The notes beneath the pieces are model-generated. The model did no database searches. It was not told the DNA's origin and was given only the letters and a program-made list of their open reading frames with translations. Positions 61,701-64,000 of a DNA stretch of 64,000 bases are shown here, piece after piece (position 1 is the first letter of the stretch; every line of letters starts with the position of its first letter). The DNA lies in contig NZ_WBYM01000001.1 of NCBI RefSeq assembly GCF_013283365.1, positions 496,001-560,000 on the forward strand, read 5' to 3'. This DNA comes from Marinobacterium sp. xm-d-530 (GTDB lineage: Bacteria; Pseudomonadota; Gammaproteobacteria; Pseudomonadales; Balneatricaceae). The position numbers and the translations under genes are program-made.

Positions 61701-63231
61701 GACGGAAGTAATCGTATGGCGAACGAATCTTCTCTGATAACACGGCCATCGGCTTGTCATCACCCATTGAGCCAACCGCTTCCATGCCACTTTCGCCCAA
61801 CGGACGAAGCACCTGGTCACGCTCTTCAAAACTTACATTGAACATCTTCATGTAAGTCTTAGTCTCTTCTGGGGACATATCACTGAGCGCTTCCGCTTCA
61901 ACGGAAAGATTCATCGTGTTCTCTAGACGCAGTGTGTTCTCTTTCAACCACTGCTTGTAAGGCTGTGCCTTCTTAAGACGATTATCGACATCATCAGTGT
62001 GCAGTACATCACCTGTCTCTGTATCGATTGCTAGAATCTGACCCGGTCCAACACGACCTTGAGCAACAATATCGCTTGGCTCGTAGCTGAATACACCGAT
62101 CTCAGAAGCGGTACAGATCATGCCATCTTTGGTCATCACCCAACGAGATGGACGAAGACCGTTACGGTCTAGAAGACAGACCGCGTAACGACCGTCAGTC
62201 ATAACCATACCAGCAGGACCATCCCAAGCTTCCATGTGCATCGAGTTGTACTCGTAGAATGCACGTAGCTCAGTGTCCATGGTGTCAACGTTCTGCCACG
62301 CAGGTGGAATGATCATACGAACCGCGCGGTAGATATCGATACCACCAACCAGTAGGAATTCGATCATGTTATCCATTGATGACGAGTCAGAGCCGGTGGT
62401 GTTAACGATTGGCTGTAGCTCATCAAGATTTGGAATCAATGGAGTAGCAAATTTAGAGGCGCGAGCACGTGCCCAGTTGCGGTTACCTTCAACCGTGTTG
62501 ATCTCGCCATTGTGGGCAAGGAAACGGAATGGCTGTGCAAGAGGCCAGCGCGGTGCTGTGTTCGTTGAGAAGCGCTGGTGGTAGGTACACACCGCTGTCT
62601 TCAACTCAGGATCTGCAAGGTCTTTATAGAACACAGGAAGATCGACCGGCATCATCAAGCCTTTGTAGCTGATCACGCGCTCAGATAGGGTACAGATGTA
62701 GAAATCTGCATCATCAGACAGAGCGATCTCAACTTTACGGCGAGCCACAAACAGCGCAACTTCAAGCGCTTTTGCATCCATGTCTGACACATTGATCAGA
62801 ACTTGTTCGATCTGTGGAAGCGTCTCTTTCGCGATAGGACCAAGGCAGCTGTCATCCGTCGGAACTACACGCCAGCCAGCAACGGTAAGGCCCTGCGCTT
62901 CAAGTTCGCGATTCATGACAGTACGAGCATTGTCAGCCGCCGCGGCATCCTTAGATAGGAATACCATGCCAACAGCAAAGGTGTCAGTTAGGTCGACATT
63001 CAACTCATTCTTAGCGGCTGCACGCATGAAATCGCGTGGCATCTGCATCAACAGACCACAGCCATCACCCGTCTTACCATCCGCTGCAATACCACCACGG
63101 TGAGTCATGCAGGCCAATGCTTCAATGGCGTTATCAAGTACCTTATGACTTGCTTCGCCCTGCATGTGGGCCATTAGACCAAAACCGCAGTTATCTTTAA
63201 ATTCATCCGCGCGATACAGACCGTTGCTCAT
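58777..63231 (-). CDS. gltB: Glutamate synthase (NADPH), large subunit
   Basis: Makes two glutamates from glutamine and 2-oxoglutarate. The 1484-residue chain has, in order, a class II glutamine amidotransferase domain whose nucleophile is Cys15 ([11 protein letters not shown]; the leader before it is removed), a central domain, an FMN-binding synthase domain with the 3Fe-4S cysteines in [19 protein letters not shown] (about residues 1110-1130), and the C-terminal beta-helix GXGXG repeats ([20 protein letters not shown]). Ammonia travels through the tunnel between the domains. Its promoter candidate lies at 63325-63353. Confidence 0.97.
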   Translation of the reverse strand: MSNGLYRADEFKDNCGFGLMAHMQGEASHKVLDNAIEALACMTHRGGIAADGKTGDGCGLLMQMPRDFMRAAAKNELNVDLTDTFAVGMVFLSKDAAAADNARTVMNRELEAQGLTVAGWRVVPTDDSCLGPIAKETLPQIEQVLINVSDMDAKALEVALFVARRKVEIALSDDADFYICTLSERVISYKGLMMPVDLPVFYKDLADPELKTAVCTYHQRFSTNTAPRWPLAQPFRFLAHNGEINTVEGNRNWARARASKFATPLIPNLDELQPIVNTTGSDSSSMDNMIEFLLVGGIDIYRAVRMIIPPAWQNVDTMDTELRAFYEYNSMHMEAWDGPAGMVMTDGRYAVCLLDRNGLRPSRWVMTKDGMICTASEIGVFSYEPSDIVAQGRVGPGQILAIDTETGDVLHTDDVDNRLKKAQPYKQWLKENTLRLENTMNLSVEAEALSDMSPEETKTYMKMFNVSFEERDQVLRPLGESGMEAVGSMGDDKPMAVLSEKIRSPYDYFRQQFAQVTNPPIDPLREAIVMSLETCLGREQNVFEETADHARRVVLTMPVLSASKFYRIRDNDEKGFEVAVIDLNYNPEELSLDKAIVAVCDKAEAEVRAGKSIIILSDANIEKGKLPIHAAMATGAVHHRLIDTGIRTDANIIVETGTARDPHHFAVLFGFGATAVYPYLAYRVLTDLCRTGEMLQDALQSHENYRKGIDKGLFKILSKMGISTIASYRGAQLFEAIGLSDEVVDLCFKGVTSRIQGSKFAHFEEDQAALAKTAFIARKPITDGGLLKYKFGGEYHAYNPDVVQAIHEAVKSGDQKHYDRYAKLVNERGIATIRDMLKLKDVTPISIDEVEPAEAIYPRFDTAAMSLGALSPEAHEALAVAMNELGGRSNSGEGGEDPVRHGTIKRSKIKQIASGRFGVTPEYLVNADVMQIKVAQGAKPGEGGQLPGGKVNSLIARLRYSVPGVTLISPPPHHDIYSIEDLAQLIFDLKQVNPEGLVSVKLVSRPGVGTIACGVAKAYADLITISGYDGGTAASPLTSIHYAGSPWELGLADTHQSLRGNHLRGAIRLQTDGGLKTGLDVVKGALLGAESFGFGTMPMVALGCKYLRICHLNNCATGVATQNDRLRSDHFRGTVEMVKNYFRFVAEEVRQIMAQLGLRTVEEMVGRVDLLEIIEGKTDRQKSLDLSPLISDAGVPADRPQTVQQERNVPFDEGRLNTDMLAMAQAAIDSAAGGEFELTITNCDRSVGARTSGAIAKKHGNLGMENNPITFKFRGHAGQSFGVWNAGGQNLLLEGDANDYVGKGMAGGKIVIKPFSEVTYASQETAIIGNTCLYGATGGKLFAAGCAGERFGVRNSGVHAVVEGAGDHCCEYMTGGLVTVLGDTGYNFGAGMTGGFAYVLDKDRSFVDKYNHELVDIHRIHTEHMEQYKNHLRSVIIEFVRETGSAWGQEILDNYEDFLGSFWLVKPKAASLDVLLNSMTHAPE

Positions 63232-63324
63232 ACGCTATTCCTACCTAAAAACTTAAATAAAATCAGGCACTTAAAACCTGAATACACCTCTAGAGAAATG
63301 ACACAGAGGCAAAATGGGACCGTA

Positions 63325-63353
63325 ATTCTACACTTCTACGGCTCTGGCTACAA
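63325..63353 (-). promoter_or_regulatory. Candidate sigma-70 promoter of gltBD
   Basis: On the minus strand TTGTAG (63353-63348) and TAGAAT (63330-63325) are 17 bases apart, about 95 bases before gltB. The -10 box is good and the -35 box matches only in its first half. Confidence 0.4.
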
Positions 63354-63372
63354 ATCGACCAAGAAAAAACAA

Positions 63373-63397
63373 AAAACGCGCCAAGTTGGCGCGTTTT
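63373..63397 (-). terminator. Rho-independent terminator after aroB
   Basis: AAAACGCGCC at 63373-63382 pairs with GGCGCGTTTT at 63388-63397 around a five-base loop; on the transcribed strand a T-run follows. It lies 16 bases after aroB. Confidence 0.88.
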
Positions 63398-63413
63398 GTA
63401 AGTCGGAATTTTT

Positions 63414-64000
63414 TTATTCGCCGCTGTAGTGCTGCTTTAGTGTCGATTTTAGGGCTTCGGGGTCGACCTCGCTGGTAACGACTGCCTGACCTAGCTGTTG
63501 CAGCAAGACGAGTCGAATCTGACCGTCTAAAACCTTCTTATCAACCGACATCAACTCAATAAACCGATCCGGCGTCATATCTGCTGGAGGTGCTATCGGC
63601 AACTTCGCTCGACGCAAGAGTGTTTCAACACGTGCTAAATCAGCAGGCTCTAACCAACCGAGACGCATCGAAAGATCTGCAGCCATCCACATACCTGCTC
63701 CCACCGCTTCACCATGCAGCCAATTTCCGTAGCCCTGATCAGTCTCAATGGCATGGCCAAAGGTGTGACCAAGATTCAAAATGGCACGAATACCGCCTTC
63801 ACGCTCATCTTGTGCAACGACCTCTGCTTTGATTTCACAAGAACGTTTAATGGCATATGCCATCAACTCAGGATCACAGTCGTTAAGTCCATCGATGTTC
63901 TTCTCCAGCCAAGCAAGAAATTCAACATCGTAGATCAAACCGTACTTGATCACTTCAGCAAGACCCGCGGCCAACTCACGCTCTGGGAGTGTCTTCAAGA
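63414..64000 (-). CDS. aroB: 3-dehydroquinate synthase, C-terminal part (gene runs off the window)
   Basis: Second enzyme of the shikimate pathway, converting DAHP to 3-dehydroquinate. Only the last 195 or so residues are inside the window; the 5' end lies beyond base 64000, so the methionine near 63998 is internal. Visible are [17 protein letters not shown], with metal/substrate residues of the family, and [19 protein letters not shown] with its zinc-binding histidines, then [15 protein letters not shown]. The order aroB-gltB-gltD-hemE matches Pseudomonas. Confidence 0.95.
   Translation of the reverse strand, partial: LKTLPERELAAGLAEVIKYGLIYDVEFLAWLEKNIDGLNDCDPELMAYAIKRSCEIKAEVVAQDEREGGIRAILNLGHTFGHAIETDQGYGNWLHGEAVGAGMWMAADLSMRLGWLEPADLARVETLLRRAKLPIAPPADMTPDRFIELMSVDKKVLDGQIRLVLLQQLGQAVVTSEVDPEALKSTLKQHYSGE

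Overview
The window looks like chromosomal DNA of a marine gammaproteobacterium close to the Oceanospirillales/Pseudomonas branch. The reasons are gene order and protein type: a Fur that resembles the Pseudomonas protein, the block nrdR-ribD-ribE-ribBA-ribH-nusB-thiL-pgpA-ribA, the order aroB-gltB-gltD-hemE, a GltR/GtrS-GtsABCD glucose locus, a QuiC-type dehydroshikimate dehydratase and a TRAP transporter. No rRNA or complete tRNA gene, insertion sequence or CRISPR array was seen.

Layout. Bases 1-1466 look like the right end of an integrated element: an SRAP-domain gene, 22-bp tandem repeats, short direct repeats and a 23-base remnant that fits the 3' end of tmRNA (ssrA), followed by a strong terminator and a chain of small hairpins. 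From 1.7 to 6.3 kb come small proteins, 6-phosphogluconate dehydrogenase, the tRNA hydroxylase TrhO and an acyl-CoA hydrolase/hydratase. From 6.3 to 12.5 kb is an iron locus: two Fur-box-like sites, fbpABC, fur itself and a hemin/siderophore-type permease and ATPase. From 12.5 to 15.7 kb are a lipoprotein, YaeQ and a hybrid histidine kinase. From 15.9 to 22.3 kb is a glucose-type uptake locus with its two-component system, and from 22.6 to 27.3 kb a fructose/ribose-type ABC system with a ROK regulator and a 35-bp palindrome in the divergent promoter region.

From 27.5 to 36.8 kb lies what reads as a self-contained quinate/shikimate catabolic locus: QuiC, an MFS carrier, a TetR regulator, a three-gene TRAP importer, a shikimate/quinate dehydrogenase paralogue, a TauE/SafE protein and a variant type II dehydroquinase. 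A repeated palindrome (TTTGAACC-4-GGTTCAAA type) lies before quiC, before the tetR gene and twice before the TRAP genes, so one regulator probably controls the locus. From 36.8 kb onward the DNA is mostly housekeeping: DNA alkyl repair, cytochrome c5, xseB-ispA-dxs, riboflavin/thiamine/lipid genes, glyA, ettA, radA, metY, can, hemE, gltD, gltB and the C-terminal part of aroB.

Most unusual points: two families of small paired-hairpin (REP/BIME-like) repeats with compensatory stem changes; a disrupted 5' end of the iron permease gene fbpB; the operator set of the quinate/shikimate locus; a sugar permease with an extra C-terminal membrane domain; and a Dxs that seems to lack about 30 residues of its usual flexible loop. 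No wholly new multi-gene system is claimed. Family assignments come from reading motifs and from memory of family sequences, not from database searches.
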